Source: Tautonia plasticadhaerens
GTDB lineage: Bacteria; Planctomycetota; Planctomycetia; Isosphaerales; Isosphaeraceae
Reading direction: 5' to 3'
Assembly (NCBI RefSeq): GCF_007752535.1
Contig: NZ_CP036426.1
Location: forward strand, 1,240,001 to 1,304,000
DNA length: 64,000 bases
Positions within the stretch are counted from its first letter, which is position 1, and every line of letters begins with the position of its first letter. Below, in pieces: positions 55,783-64,000 of the stretch. The notes beneath the pieces were generated by a model. That model saw only the letters and a program-made list of their open reading frames with translations, made no database searches and was not told the origin of the DNA. A program made the position numbers and the translations under genes.

Positions 55783-56144
55783 TCCGATACGACGCCTGCG
55801 TGGCATGGGTGACTGAGCGTTAGAATCGTCGTAATTGAAATCGGGGCGAGATACCCGAGCTGCACAATTGCTGCCTCCGCTTGCACCATGGCGGAGTCCG
55901 CTATGCAATCAAGTAGGACCGGAACGTCACGAAGTCGATCGAGGAGACTGAGATCGCCCGAAACGTCGAGTTGGTCTGGGGCCGCGTCCGGGAGATGCTG
56001 GGAGAGCCGGCGCCGGCCATCCAGAGGCCGAGATCTGGCCGGCCAAATCGCGGGATCTGCCTGACAAGGAGCCCAGGCCCTTGGAGTGCGACCTGGAGTC
56101 GCCCACTTACATGGACTCGCACCCGCACCGGCGCAGCCCGGTGA
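55783..56144. other. Intergenic stretch of unusual composition, no gene recognised
   Basis: This 362-bp region between the HAD gene and the convergent kinase gene has lower GC than its neighbours around 55800-55960. The short ORFs in it have no family resemblance. It could be a remnant of decayed or mobile DNA, but nothing diagnostic is visible. Confidence 0.45.
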
Positions 56145-59100
56145 TCAGGGCACGAGGTGGAGCCCGACGGGCCAGGTGTCCTCGCCGCCGACGTAGGGCG
56201 AGAGGGCCGGGTCCTCGGACCAGAGGATGGCGTAGCTCATCTGGCGGTTCGTGACGTCGTCGTTGTCGGTGATCGCGATATTCATCAGAAGAAGTGCGCC
56301 CGGCGCCGCCGGGGCGGACTCCGGCCCGTCCCGCGTATCGATCAGGTCCAGCGGGATCTCGAACTCGATGACGTAGCCGTCCTCGGTCGTGCTCGCCCCG
56401 GCGGTCCAATCGTCGTTGGTGAACTCGGGAGTCCCGGTGTACTGATTGCCTGCGGTGTCGGCGAGGAGCTGGAAACCTTCTCGCGAGCCGAAGTCCGCGC
56501 CACCCGAGGGGGGACTCGCTGGGCCGAAGTTGTGATCATTCGCCGTCAAGTCGCCGTTGATGAAGACCTCCACATGGTCGTTGCTCTGTACGGGGTCGAG
56601 CGCCTGCGGGTCGGCGACGAGGAACGAGTCGCGGACCTGGACGGCCAGGAACAGCGACGCATCAGAATACGCGGCCATGATGCGGAAACTCAGGTCATCG
56701 CGGGCCTTGCCACGCGGGTCGAGCCAACGATACATCCGACCCGGGTTGCGATCGTCGTCAAAGGACACGTCGAGCGCCGGGCCGTACTCCTCGGGGCCGA
56801 TCGTCCCGTCGGCGACGGGCGATTCGGGCCGGTACGGCGCCTCGATCGTCACCGGGACCGACGGCGGGCCGGACGGGTCGTCCGGCTTCCCCGGACCGTG
56901 CAGTTTGCCGAGCACCGCTCGGGCTCTCGCCAGTTCCATCCCGAGCGACTGGGTGAGTAGCGGATCGGTCGGGGTGTCGCCCGTCGATTCCAGTCGGCGC
57001 CGGGCGGTCGCGATCACTTCGTCGAGGATCGCGCGGGCCTCGTCCGCACTGCCGTGGTTCCGGTAGAGCAGGGCCAGGGCATTCTGATACCAGAGCATGT
57101 CCGAGTCATCCGACCCCAGCGACGCCCGGCAACGCTCCAGCACCTCGTCGGCGAACGCACGGCCTTCCTCGAAGTCACCACGATCGAAGTGCCGCTTCAG
57201 GCGGGTGAGGATCGCCAGCTTCGTCTCATTTCTCCCGAAGCCGAGGGTGCGGGTGCGGGACTCGATCACCTGATCGAGCCGGGCGTCGGCCGGCTCGTGC
57301 AAGCCCCGCTCCTCCATCAGCTCGGAGAGCGCCAGAGTCGTCGCAATCGTCTGGGCGTGGTCGGCCCTGAGGGTGCGGGAGAGTCCGGCGGCCGCCTCCT
57401 CGTAGAGACGCTGAGCCTCCTCCAGCTCATCCCGAGCTTGGTGCACCCCGGCGAGTATGTTGATCCATTCGTAGGTCCGTTGATCGTCCAGTCCGAGTTC
57501 GCGACGGGCTCGCTGCTGCGTGTCCTCGGCGAGGGCGAGGGCCTGATCATCCCGATCGTGCTCCCTCAGGAAAGAAAAGAGGATGCTGATCGCTTCGTGT
57601 GTCGTCGGGTCGGCGAACCCGAGCGAGCGGAGGCAGTCGTCGCGGCCCCGCTCGAGGAGGGCCTCGGCCTCGTCCGTCTTGCCGTGCTCGGCCATCAATC
57701 GCGCGAGCCGATTCGCCGTACGGATCGTTTCTGAGCGATCGGGGCCGCGGGAACGCTCGGCCTCCAGGGCATCTGTGAGGAGGCGCTCGGCCTTCTCCGG
57801 GTCGCCCTGCGCCTCGGCGATGCCGGCGAGGACGCCGAGTGTGCTGATCGTGTCGCGGTGGTCCGGCCCGAGGGCGCGGCGGCGACCGGCGAGCACTCGG
57901 TCGTAGAGCACCCGAGCCTCCTCCAGATCACCCCGGCGGCGGTGCTGGTCGGCGAGGTAGGTGGTCCAGAAGAGGGTCTCCGGGTCCTCCGGCCCCTTCT
58001 CGCGGCGGGCCCGCGCGATCTGCTTCTCGAAGAACGCGCGATCCTCCTCGAAGTTCTCCAGGTGGTTCAGGTACGCCTGGATCGAATCCCGGGTCATGTG
58101 ATGGTCGTAGCCGAGGATGCGGAGGCGGCTCTCCATCGCCTCCTTGAGGAGGGCGGCGGCCTCCTCGCGATGGCCGAGTTGGTCGAGGGTGATGGCGAGG
58201 TTCTGCATCGTGAGCGGCGTGCCCGGATGATTCGGTCGAATCCGTCGCTCCACCTCGACGGCCGCCGCGTAGAGGTCGCGAGCCTCCCGGATTCTGCCGA
58301 GGCTCCGGTACACGTTGGCGAGGTTGTTCATCGTCACCAACGTGCCGGGGTCCTCCGGATCGAGCGTCCGCCGCTTGATCTCCAGGGCCTCCTCGTGCAG
58401 GGCGAGGGCCTCCCCGAACCTGCCGAGCACGTAGTAGGCCGCCGCGAGCCCATTCATCACGTTGAGCGTGTTCTCGTGCTCGGGACCGTACTCGCGTCGA
58501 CAGATCTCGAGGAGATCCTCAAAGTGTTCCTGTGCCTTGGCGTTCTGGCCCTGACGGAACAGTACCCAGCCGAAGCGGAATGACGACTCGCACGTCGTGA
58601 GATGCTCGGCGCCGAGGTGTTCGGTCCGGAGTTCGACCGCGCGGGCCAGATGATTCTCGGCCTCCTCGTATTGCCCGAGCCCCTCGAAGGTCTGACCGAG
58701 CGTGTGGCGGATCGACGCCTCGATCAGCGGCTGATCGGCGAACTGCGCGCCGACCCGCTCGGCGGCCCGTTCGAGGACGTCTGACACCGTGACCGTCTCG
58801 CCCTGGGCCTGTTCCGGCGAGGGGGAGGCGAGCATGTCGTTGACCAGGAAATCGACCACTGCCCGGGCCTCGGTCGCCCGGAGATCGGCCAGAGCCCGTG
58901 CCTCCTCGGCCTCGGCGGCGCGGCGGTTGGCCAGGTCGGCGGCCTGGTCGGCGCGCTCGGCTTGCTGGTCGGCGCGGAGGCTGGCGGCGACGGCCTTCAG
59001 GCGGGTCGACCGCTCGGCGGCCGCCAACGTGTTGAAGCGGTAGGCCGCAGCCACCGAGCCGGCCGCAACCCCCATCAGCAGCAAGGTGATGATCCCCAGC

Positions 59101-60485
59101 AGGCTCGCCACGGCCGGGTTGCGCCGGCACCATCGCCAGGCCACGCCGGCGATGCTCAGGGGCCGGGCCTTGATCGGGCGATCCTCCAGATACCGCTCCA
59201 GGTCCGCCGCCAACTCCGCGGCCGTCTGGTAGCGGTCGGCCGGCTGCTTCGCCATCGCCTTGTGCACGATGGTCGCCAGGTCTCGCCGGATTGTCGGATC
59301 GACCCGCGTCAGCCGGGGAGGGTCGGTACGGGTGATCGAGTCGACCAGTCGGCCGCGGTCGGACTCGCCGAAGGCGGGGCGCAGCGTGAGCAGTTCGTAA
59401 AGGGTTAGGCCCAGCGCGTAGAGGTCGCTGCGGTGGTCGGCTTGGCCGTGGAGGCGCTCGGGGGCCATATAGCGCAACGTGCCGACGAGGTCGCCGGTGT
59501 GGGTCAGGTCGTCCTGGCCGGCGGACTTGGCCAGGCCGAAGTCGGTGACCCAGATGGCGCCGCGGATGTCGAGCAGTAGGTTCGAAGGCTTGATGTCGCG
59601 GTGGGTGATTCCTTGCTCCGCGGCGTGCGCCAGCGCCTCGGCGACCTGGATGCCGAGCCGAGCCACCCGACGAGAGTATGACCGTCTCGCGTGCCCTGCC
59701 GTCCCCGAGCCTACCAGCAGGCTCGAATCCGCCACCGAGCCGCCCGAGGTGGTCGCCGAGCCCGGGTCGTGGGCGGCCTCCGTGCTGGCCGTCGGCGTCA
59801 CATCGCCCGCCTCCGGGACCGCCGCCGCGGTGAAGCGGCCGGTCCAGAGCGACCGGGCGACCTCGGCCGCCGAGGGGGGCGCGGCCGCCGAAGTCGGCAC
59901 GGTTGCGTCGCGATCCATGGCGTGGAGGGGCGCGGCCTTTCGCAGCCGCCTCAGCTCGAGGAGCACTTCGTCGAGCGACTGGCCCTGGATGTACTGCATG
60001 ACGTAGTAGTACGTCCCGGCTTCCTCGCCGACGCCGAAGACGGGCACGATGTTCGTGTGGTGCAGCCGGGCGGCGGCACGGGCCTCGCGCTCGAAGCGGC
60101 GGACCTGCACCGGGTCGCGCAGGGCGTGCGGCGGCAGGACCTTCAGGGCGACGTGGCGGCCGAGCGACTCCTGCTCGGCCTCGTAGACGACGCCCATGCC
60201 CCCGCGGCCGATCTCGCGGAGGATCCGGTAGTCGCCCAGTTGCTCCAGCGGCGCGTCCCGGCGAGACGGCGCCGGGCCTGTGGGGTCGCCGGCCAGCGAC
60301 TCGTCGGCGATGGCGATCTGCTCCATCATCGCCATGGCGGGGAAGACCTCGCGGATCTCCCCGGCCAGCTCGGGGTGCCGGTCGATGTATTCCTGCAGCG
60401 ACGGCCGCTGGCCCCCGCGGTAGCGGTCGAGGAACTCCTCGGCCAGCCGGAGCACGATCTCGGAGCGCGATCCCGACGTCGACAT
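56145..60485 (-). CDS. Giant Ser/Thr kinase with TPR array and C-terminal CBM9-like domain
   Basis: The product is 1446 aa. The Hanks-type kinase covers about 86-430: glycine loop IGRGGMGVVYEAE, ATP-Lys at 115 (VALKVLPP), HRDIKPSNLLLD (Asp 297), DFGLAK (315) and APE (341). A low-complexity insert of about 85 residues (about 183-265) separates the hinge from the C-lobe. A membrane span lies at about 460-482 (SLLGIITLLLMGVAAGSVAA). From about 560 to 1170 there are many TPRs (e.g. YEEAENHLARAVELRTEHLG). The C-terminus (about 1205-1446) resembles a CBM9/DOMON-type sandwich (NDHVEVFINGDLTANDH, YVIEFEIPLDLID). I infer an outward sensor or scaffold for the kinase. The ECF sigma gene is just upstream. 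Confidence 0.9.
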   Translation of the reverse strand: MSTSGSRSEIVLRLAEEFLDRYRGGQRPSLQEYIDRHPELAGEIREVFPAMAMMEQIAIADESLAGDPTGPAPSRRDAPLEQLGDYRILREIGRGGMGVVYEAEQESLGRHVALKVLPPHALRDPVQVRRFEREARAAARLHHTNIVPVFGVGEEAGTYYYVMQYIQGQSLDEVLLELRRLRKAAPLHAMDRDATVPTSAAAPPSAAEVARSLWTGRFTAAAVPEAGDVTPTASTEAAHDPGSATTSGGSVADSSLLVGSGTAGHARRSYSRRVARLGIQVAEALAHAAEQGITHRDIKPSNLLLDIRGAIWVTDFGLAKSAGQDDLTHTGDLVGTLRYMAPERLHGQADHRSDLYALGLTLYELLTLRPAFGESDRGRLVDSITRTDPPRLTRVDPTIRRDLATIVHKAMAKQPADRYQTAAELAADLERYLEDRPIKARPLSIAGVAWRWCRRNPAVASLLGIITLLLMGVAAGSVAAAYRFNTLAAAERSTRLKAVAASLRADQQAERADQAADLANRRAAEAEEARALADLRATEARAVVDFLVNDMLASPSPEQAQGETVTVSDVLERAAERVGAQFADQPLIEASIRHTLGQTFEGLGQYEEAENHLARAVELRTEHLGAEHLTTCESSFRFGWVLFRQGQNAKAQEHFEDLLEICRREYGPEHENTLNVMNGLAAAYYVLGRFGEALALHEEALEIKRRTLDPEDPGTLVTMNNLANVYRSLGRIREARDLYAAAVEVERRIRPNHPGTPLTMQNLAITLDQLGHREEAAALLKEAMESRLRILGYDHHMTRDSIQAYLNHLENFEEDRAFFEKQIARARREKGPEDPETLFWTTYLADQHRRRGDLEEARVLYDRVLAGRRRALGPDHRDTISTLGVLAGIAEAQGDPEKAERLLTDALEAERSRGPDRSETIRTANRLARLMAEHGKTDEAEALLERGRDDCLRSLGFADPTTHEAISILFSFLREHDRDDQALALAEDTQQRARRELGLDDQRTYEWINILAGVHQARDELEEAQRLYEEAAAGLSRTLRADHAQTIATTLALSELMEERGLHEPADARLDQVIESRTRTLGFGRNETKLAILTRLKRHFDRGDFEEGRAFADEVLERCRASLGSDDSDMLWYQNALALLYRNHGSADEARAILDEVIATARRRLESTGDTPTDPLLTQSLGMELARARAVLGKLHGPGKPDDPSGPPSVPVTIEAPYRPESPVADGTIGPEEYGPALDVSFDDDRNPGRMYRWLDPRGKARDDLSFRIMAAYSDASLFLAVQVRDSFLVADPQALDPVQSNDHVEVFINGDLTANDHNFGPASPPSGGADFGSREGFQLLADTAGNQYTGTPEFTNDDWTAGASTTEDGYVIEFEIPLDLIDTRDGPESAPAAPGALLLMNIAITDNDDVTNRQMSYAILWSEDPALSPYVGGEDTWPVGLHLVP

Positions 60486-60562
60486 CAGGCCCTCCCTCCT
60501 CCGGCGCCATCGCCCATCGAGGTCGGCGGTCGATGGCTCCCTGGAGCCTTCCGGACTGAGCC

Positions 60563-61210
60563 TCAGAACGCCTCGAAGCCGGGGTTGCGGGAGAGGATCC
60601 CCCGCAACCGCTTGATCGCCCGCAGGTAGCGGCTGCCCGCCCCGGCCCTGGACAGCCCCAGCGCCTCGGCGATCTCGGAGGTGCTGAGCTGCTCGAAGTG
60701 CTTCAGTGCGAGCACCTCGCGGTCGATCGGGTCCATGCTGTTGAGCGCCTCCTGCACCAGCAGGCGCGTCTCGGCCTTGATGGCCGCCTGCGACGGCGTG
60801 GTCAGCGAGCCCAGGAGCTGGGCCGCCAGCGAAACCGAATCGGCCGGGGGCAGGCCCCCGCGGTGCAGGGTGACCTCGCGGTCGGCGTCGCGCAGCTGCG
60901 TCCCGAGGTGGCGGCGATGGACTTCGGTTAGCTTCAACCCCGTCAGGTGTCGCAGCCAGAGGAAAAACGGCAGCACAGGCCCCTGGAGGTACTCGTCCAG
61001 CCGACGCGCGACTTCAAGGTACGCCTCCTGGAGGACATCCGAGTCGCCGACGCGGCCCGCGAGGCGGCGGCTGAGGCGTAGGCGCACCATCCGCTTAAGC
61101 CGATCGTGGTGCCGTGCGAGCAAGACGCGGAGCGCCTCCTGGTCGCCATCGGCGGCCTGGTGCAACAGATCGGTGACCTCGCTGGAATCTCCCGTCATGA
61201 TACCGCTCAT
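60563..61210 (-). CDS. ECF-type RNA polymerase sigma factor
   Basis: The product is 215 aa from the ATG at 61210 (a second ATG at 61198 is possible). Region 2 is seen in LLHQAADGDQEALRVLLARHHDRLKRMV and GDSDVLQEAYLEVARRL, and region 4 in LNSMDPIDREVLALKHFEQLSTSEIAEALGLSRAGAGSRYLRA. It is close to the planctomycete-specific ECF groups that occur next to Ser/Thr kinases. It lies 77 bp upstream of the giant kinase on the same strand, so kinase-controlled sigma activity is a plausible inference. Confidence 0.92.
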   Translation of the reverse strand: MSGIMTGDSSEVTDLLHQAADGDQEALRVLLARHHDRLKRMVRLRLSRRLAGRVGDSDVLQEAYLEVARRLDEYLQGPVLPFFLWLRHLTGLKLTEVHRRHLGTQLRDADREVTLHRGGLPPADSVSLAAQLLGSLTTPSQAAIKAETRLLVQEALNSMDPIDREVLALKHFEQLSTSEIAEALGLSRAGAGSRYLRAIKRLRGILSRNPGFEAF

Positions 61211-61707
61211 AACCTGTTAAGTGCGTCCGCGGGACGATTGTCTCCATCGGGCATGGGCTTTCTTCATTTTTTTTCTCCTGGGATGCCGCCCCGGCAGTGC
61301 GGGACGATCCGATGTCGATGGCACGCGACACGACCAGTCGGTCTCATCACGCGAACGCCGCGGCCGGCGAGGTCGTGGCGGGTTGGACCTGAAGCGGCGG
61401 CCGATCACCGCCCCGCTCGAAGCGCCACTGCTCGTCGCCAGGTCGATCGAGTTCCCCGAGAGCCTCGCGTAGTCCTTGAGACGGCAGGGGAGGCCCGGAC
61501 CCGGGGTGCGTGCTACTCGGTGGCCTGCGATCCGCTCGGCGTCCGACTCGGCAGTGTGGCCCGGCTGTGTTTCCATCGTATCCCTACCGTGTGCCCCCCT
61601 CTATCAACTGGTCGGCCTCGACGTTGCCCCGGCCGAGCAGCTTAGGCGCACTGGGTCGTCACCCGGTACACCCTGGTCAACGGGACCGCGAGCGGCCCGC
61701 CCGTAGT
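61211..61707. other. Intergenic region with a T-rich tract, no gene recognised
   Basis: About 500 bp lie upstream of the sigma gene. A T-rich run occurs at about 61260-61276 (TTCATTTTTTTTCTCC). Part of the stretch should hold the sigma-gene promoter. The ORFs here have no family features, and the upstream part of the HAD paralogue is not detectable. Confidence 0.5.
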
Positions 61708-61940
61708 GACGGAAGAACGACCCGGAGATCTACACGGACGGCGGCCGCCCGGTTCGGGGTCGAACCGGGTGGGATGCTGGTCCTGGAGGACAGCCCTGCC
61801 GGGGTCGCCTCGGCCCGGGCCTCGGGGGCGTTCGTCGTGGGGATCCCGCACGACCAGAGCCCGGCCGCCGGCCTCTCGGCCGCCAATCGGCTGGCCGTTC
61901 GGCTCGACGACCCCGGGCTGCTCGCCCTGCTCGGGGGGGA
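61708..61940 (+). pseudogene. Truncated, frameshifted HAD-hydrolase paralogue
   Basis: Only the C-terminal third of a HAD hydrolase remains. KNDPEIYTD is read in one frame, then the match continues in another frame as AAARFGVEPG, MLVLEDSPAGVASARASGA and LDDPGLLALLGG. It is strikingly similar to the intact HAD protein at 55114-55782 (about three quarters of 55 residues identical by eye). The 5' part is missing. The IS left end follows immediately, and the ancestral stop can be found beyond the IS at about 63475-63477. Confidence 0.8.
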
Positions 61941-63459
61941 GGGCGTCTCGTTTGTAGGTGGAATCAGTTCGGTGTGGGGCACCAGAAGGCGTCCCACTGC
62001 CGATCTCCGCTCTTGAACAACGCCCGCAAGTGGCTCAGGGCGTCGGCCCCGTCGGCGCCCCACCTCATCCCCGAGCCCTTCATCCGCTGCCCGATGACCG
62101 TCTTGCACGCCGCCTCCACCGGCCCCGAGCCGATCGCCCAACCCTTGGCCACGTAGCCCGGGTAGTCCATGCGGTGCGCCTGGTTGGTGAAGTACCGCAC
62201 CACCTCCGCTCGTGCTTCCTTCGCCGCGTGGCCGCGCACCTCCAGGCCTCGCAACGCCTCGAGTACGGTCGGGCCGCCCTCGTATTTCAGCCGGTGGCAC
62301 CAGTCGCCCAGCCAGCCCTCCCGCGCTTCGTCGTCGCCCGGGAACAGGGCGCGGGCCAGGCCCCCCAGGTATTCGGCGGCGTGGTAGAAGTCGAGGATCA
62401 CCGCCTCGACCCTCCCGAAGTTGGCACGCGCCCAGCCCTCCAGCCCGCTGCCCCCGTCGGTCAGCGCGATCCACCGCTCGGCCCGGTCCATCCCCACCTG
62501 CGCCGCCTGCCGCCGGAGCGGCTCGCCCAGGGGGGCCACGCCGCACAGCCCCGCCACGTAGCGGGCCCGGAACCGGGGCGGCGGGCCGTCGGGCCGCGCC
62601 CGGCGGGCGGACACCTCGGGGACCGGGTTGTAGACCATCGCCACGGTGGCCATCCGCCCCTCGGCCGACGACCCGCCCTCGCCCTGCTGCCCGACCCCGG
62701 TCGCGTCCGCCGCCACGTACGCGCAGGTCTTGCCCTCGGCGTCCTTGTGCCAGTGCCAGGCGCGGGCCCCGCCGAAGACCTCCCCGGCGGCCAGCCGCCG
62801 GCCGACCTCGGCCCCGGCCGCCTCGGCGGCCCGCTCGACCGTCGACTCGGCCAGGCGCAGCCCGGCCATCTTCGGCAAGGTCACCTCGGCCGCCTCGGCG
62901 AACGCCGAGAGCGCCCCGGCCAGGCAGGCGACCTCGTAGGCCGCCGGGGTCAGCGCCGCCTCGGGCACCCGCATCACGGCGTCGCCGGGGGCGAAGCCGC
63001 CGTGGCAGTGGGGGCAGTGGTAGTACGCCCGGGTGACCCGTACCGCCCCGAGCAGGCTGACCACCCGGCGGGGACGGTGGCCCATGAACTTGGCCGGCTC
63101 GAGGCAGGTCGGGCAGCTCACGCTCGACCCCCGGTACCCCCCTTTTTCCGCCCGTCGAGGGCGGCCTGAATCGCCTTGGCCCCGGTCTTGTGGACGAGGT
63201 CGCGGACCTCGTGCTCGGTCTGCCCGAAGAGTCGGTCGTCGCCCCGCGAGGCGAGGAGCTGGGCGATCCGCCAATGGTCCTCCTCGGAGGCGGCGTGGAG
63301 GGCCTGGTAGATCCGCTCGGCGTCGGCGGCCTGCTCCGGGGTCAGGCCCGAATCGGGGGTGCGCATGGCGGGATGTCCGTGCGAGGTTGTGGGTGAAATC
63401 CGTCGATCCCATCAGCCACCCCTGTTGTACGGGATTTCCCACCTACTTTCGAGACGCCC
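61941..63459. mobile_element. ISKra4-type insertion sequence, about 1.5 kb
   Basis: Imperfect terminal inverted repeats begin GGGCGTCTCG at 61941 and, inverted, at 63459; three mismatches (TTT versus AAA) are followed by GTAGGTGG in both ends. Flanking direct repeats CCCTGCTCGGGGG(GG)A lie at 61925-61940 and 63461-63474. Read through the repeat, the right flank restores the ending of the HAD gene (CTG CTC GGG GGA TGA), showing that the element landed in its last codons. The transposase fills the element on the minus strand. Confidence 0.8.
61964..63366 (-). CDS. ISKra4-family transposase, expressed by -1 frameshift
   Basis: Two overlapping frames are needed. The first (63366-63118) gives 82 aa ending in VRDLVHKTGAKAIQAALDGRKKGG, then stops. 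The second (to 61964) continues as GYRGSSVSCPTCLEPAKFMGHRPRRVVSLLGAVRV, the standard ISKra4 order. The switch lies at A5G6 (63147-63137), a slippery run. The second part carries a zinc-knuckle-like CPTC/CPHCH, the catalytic DGGSGLEGW, LDFYHAAEYLGGLA and the conserved GWAIGSGPVEAACKTVIGQRMKGSGM end. The joined protein would be about 465 aa, the usual length. If the run is not slippery, the gene is simply broken. Confidence 0.85.
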
Positions 63460-63477
63460 ACCCTGCTCGGGGGATGA

Positions 63478-63715
63478 ACCGGGCAGGGGACTTGCGAGGA
63501 ACGACGGTGCTCGTCATAATCGCGGGATGCGCGGCCCTCGCGGGCGGCGTTTTTTTCGTTTGATGCGCGATTCGTCGCGATTGAACGAATCGAACTTGCA
63601 CAGACGACGACCCCCCAAGAACCTCGCGAAGCTCCCGATCCGGTTCGCCCCGGCCCGCACCGCGCGTCGCGGGATGTCCGGGCGGGCCCGGCGACGGAGG
63701 GACGGACACCTACTC
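63478..63715. terminator. Intrinsic terminator and dyad upstream of rplY
   Basis: A stem (CGCGGCCC/GGGCGGCG, one mismatch, TCGC loop) at 63530-63549 is followed by seven T (63550-63556), a plausible intrinsic terminator for the HAD gene before the IS arrived. Then CGATTCGT and ACGAATCG (63568-63592) form a perfect 8-bp dyad with a 9-nt loop, of unknown role, about 125 bp before rplY. The rest of the gap shows nothing else. Confidence 0.5.
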
Positions 63716-64000
63716 ATGGCCGAAGCGGTTACCATCCAGGTCGAGCCGCGCGACCCGGCGAAGAACAAGGGCACCGGCAGCCGAGCCTCGAAGCGGCTGA
63801 GGGCAGACGGTCGCGTCCCGGCGATCATCTACGGGCACAAGCAGGATCCCGTGCCCATCTCGCTGTCGAACGACGACGTGGCGATGATGCTGAAGAAGTC
63901 GGTCCACCTCGCCCAGCTCTCCTGGGAAGGCAAGTCCGAGATGGCCGTCGTCCGGGACGTGCAGTGGGACCACCTGGGCAAGGACATCATCCACCTGGAC
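63716..64000 (+). CDS. rplY: 50S ribosomal protein L25 / general stress protein Ctc (3' end outside window)
   Basis: The first 95 codons are present from the ATG at 63716, with GGAGGG at 63697-63702 as RBS. The N-terminus (ITIQVEPRDPAKNKGTGSRASKRLRADGRVPAIIYGHKQDPVPI) matches the L25 5S-rRNA-binding domain, and LAQLSWEGKSEMAVVRDVQWDHLGKDIIHLD matches the bacterial Ctc-type form that has an extra C-terminal domain. It should bind 5S rRNA in the large subunit. Confidence 0.93.
   Translation, partial: MAEAVTIQVEPRDPAKNKGTGSRASKRLRADGRVPAIIYGHKQDPVPISLSNDDVAMMLKKSVHLAQLSWEGKSEMAVVRDVQWDHLGKDIIHLD

Noticed and set aside
63568-63592. Dyad before rplY as an attachment site or CRISPR-like repeat
   Set aside because: It is a single 8-bp palindrome without further copies; only a binding site or RNA hairpin is supported.

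Overview
The window is very GC-rich DNA from a planctomycete, most likely of the Isosphaeraceae type. This is inferred from gene content: an extended sigma factor with a membrane segment and C-terminal repeats, a PSD1/PSCyt1 cytochrome gene paired with a DUF1501 gene, an FGly-type sulfatase, a DUF1593 protein, a Ser/Thr kinase carrying TPRs, and a Gfo/Idh oxidoreductase with a Tat signal. No rRNA, tRNA or CRISPR array was seen.

Layout. 1-2849: 3'-truncated membrane-anchored sigma factor (-). 3106-9509: FAH-family hydrolase, Uma2 nuclease, PhyH dioxygenase, DUF1593 protein, HEAT-like protein and a sulfatase interrupted by an in-frame stop. 9586-11887: M29 aminopeptidase and an alpha/beta hydrolase. 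12512-15406: two-gene ABC exporter and an MpaB-like oxygenase. 15468-17123: D-aminoacylase-like amidohydrolase. 17108-21490 (-): hisS-hisZ-mazE-mazF-hisG, a histidine gene cluster with a toxin-antitoxin pair inside it. 21848-23524: ettA. 23702-26975: a one-module NRPS (A-T-TE) overlapping a methyltransferase gene. 26998-32322: quinone oxidoreductase, Rieske protein, secreted CAP protein, Gfo/Idh oxidoreductase and an exported methyltransferase coupled to an APC permease. 33996-36137: a tiny membrane ORF, a D-2-hydroxyacid dehydrogenase and an SDR. 36233-42177 (-): PSD1 / small membrane protein / DUF1501 / beta-helix operon. 42359-45106: ADP-forming acyl-CoA synthetase fused to a GNAT domain. 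45117-49262 (-): exbB-exbD-exbD-membrane protein, then EVE and VOC proteins. 49782-54895 (-): a P-type ATPase fused to an SPFH domain, followed by hflC-like and hflK-like genes. 55114-55782: HAD hydrolase. 56145-61210 (-): ECF sigma factor and a giant Ser/Thr kinase. 61708-63477: a decayed HAD paralogue split by an ISKra4-type insertion sequence. 63716-64000: start of ribosomal protein L25.

The most unusual system is the operon at 49782-54895. A complete P1B-type metal ATPase is followed in the same polypeptide by an HflK-like SPFH domain, and two more SPFH proteins (HflC- and HflK-like) lie immediately downstream. This suggests a membrane complex coupling metal transport to a stomatin/prohibitin-type scaffold. 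Other points of interest are the MazEF pair inside the his cluster, the three-repeat transmembrane sigma factor, the stand-alone A-T-TE synthetase with its methyltransferase, and an IS insertion whose target duplication and ancestral stop codon can both be read directly.
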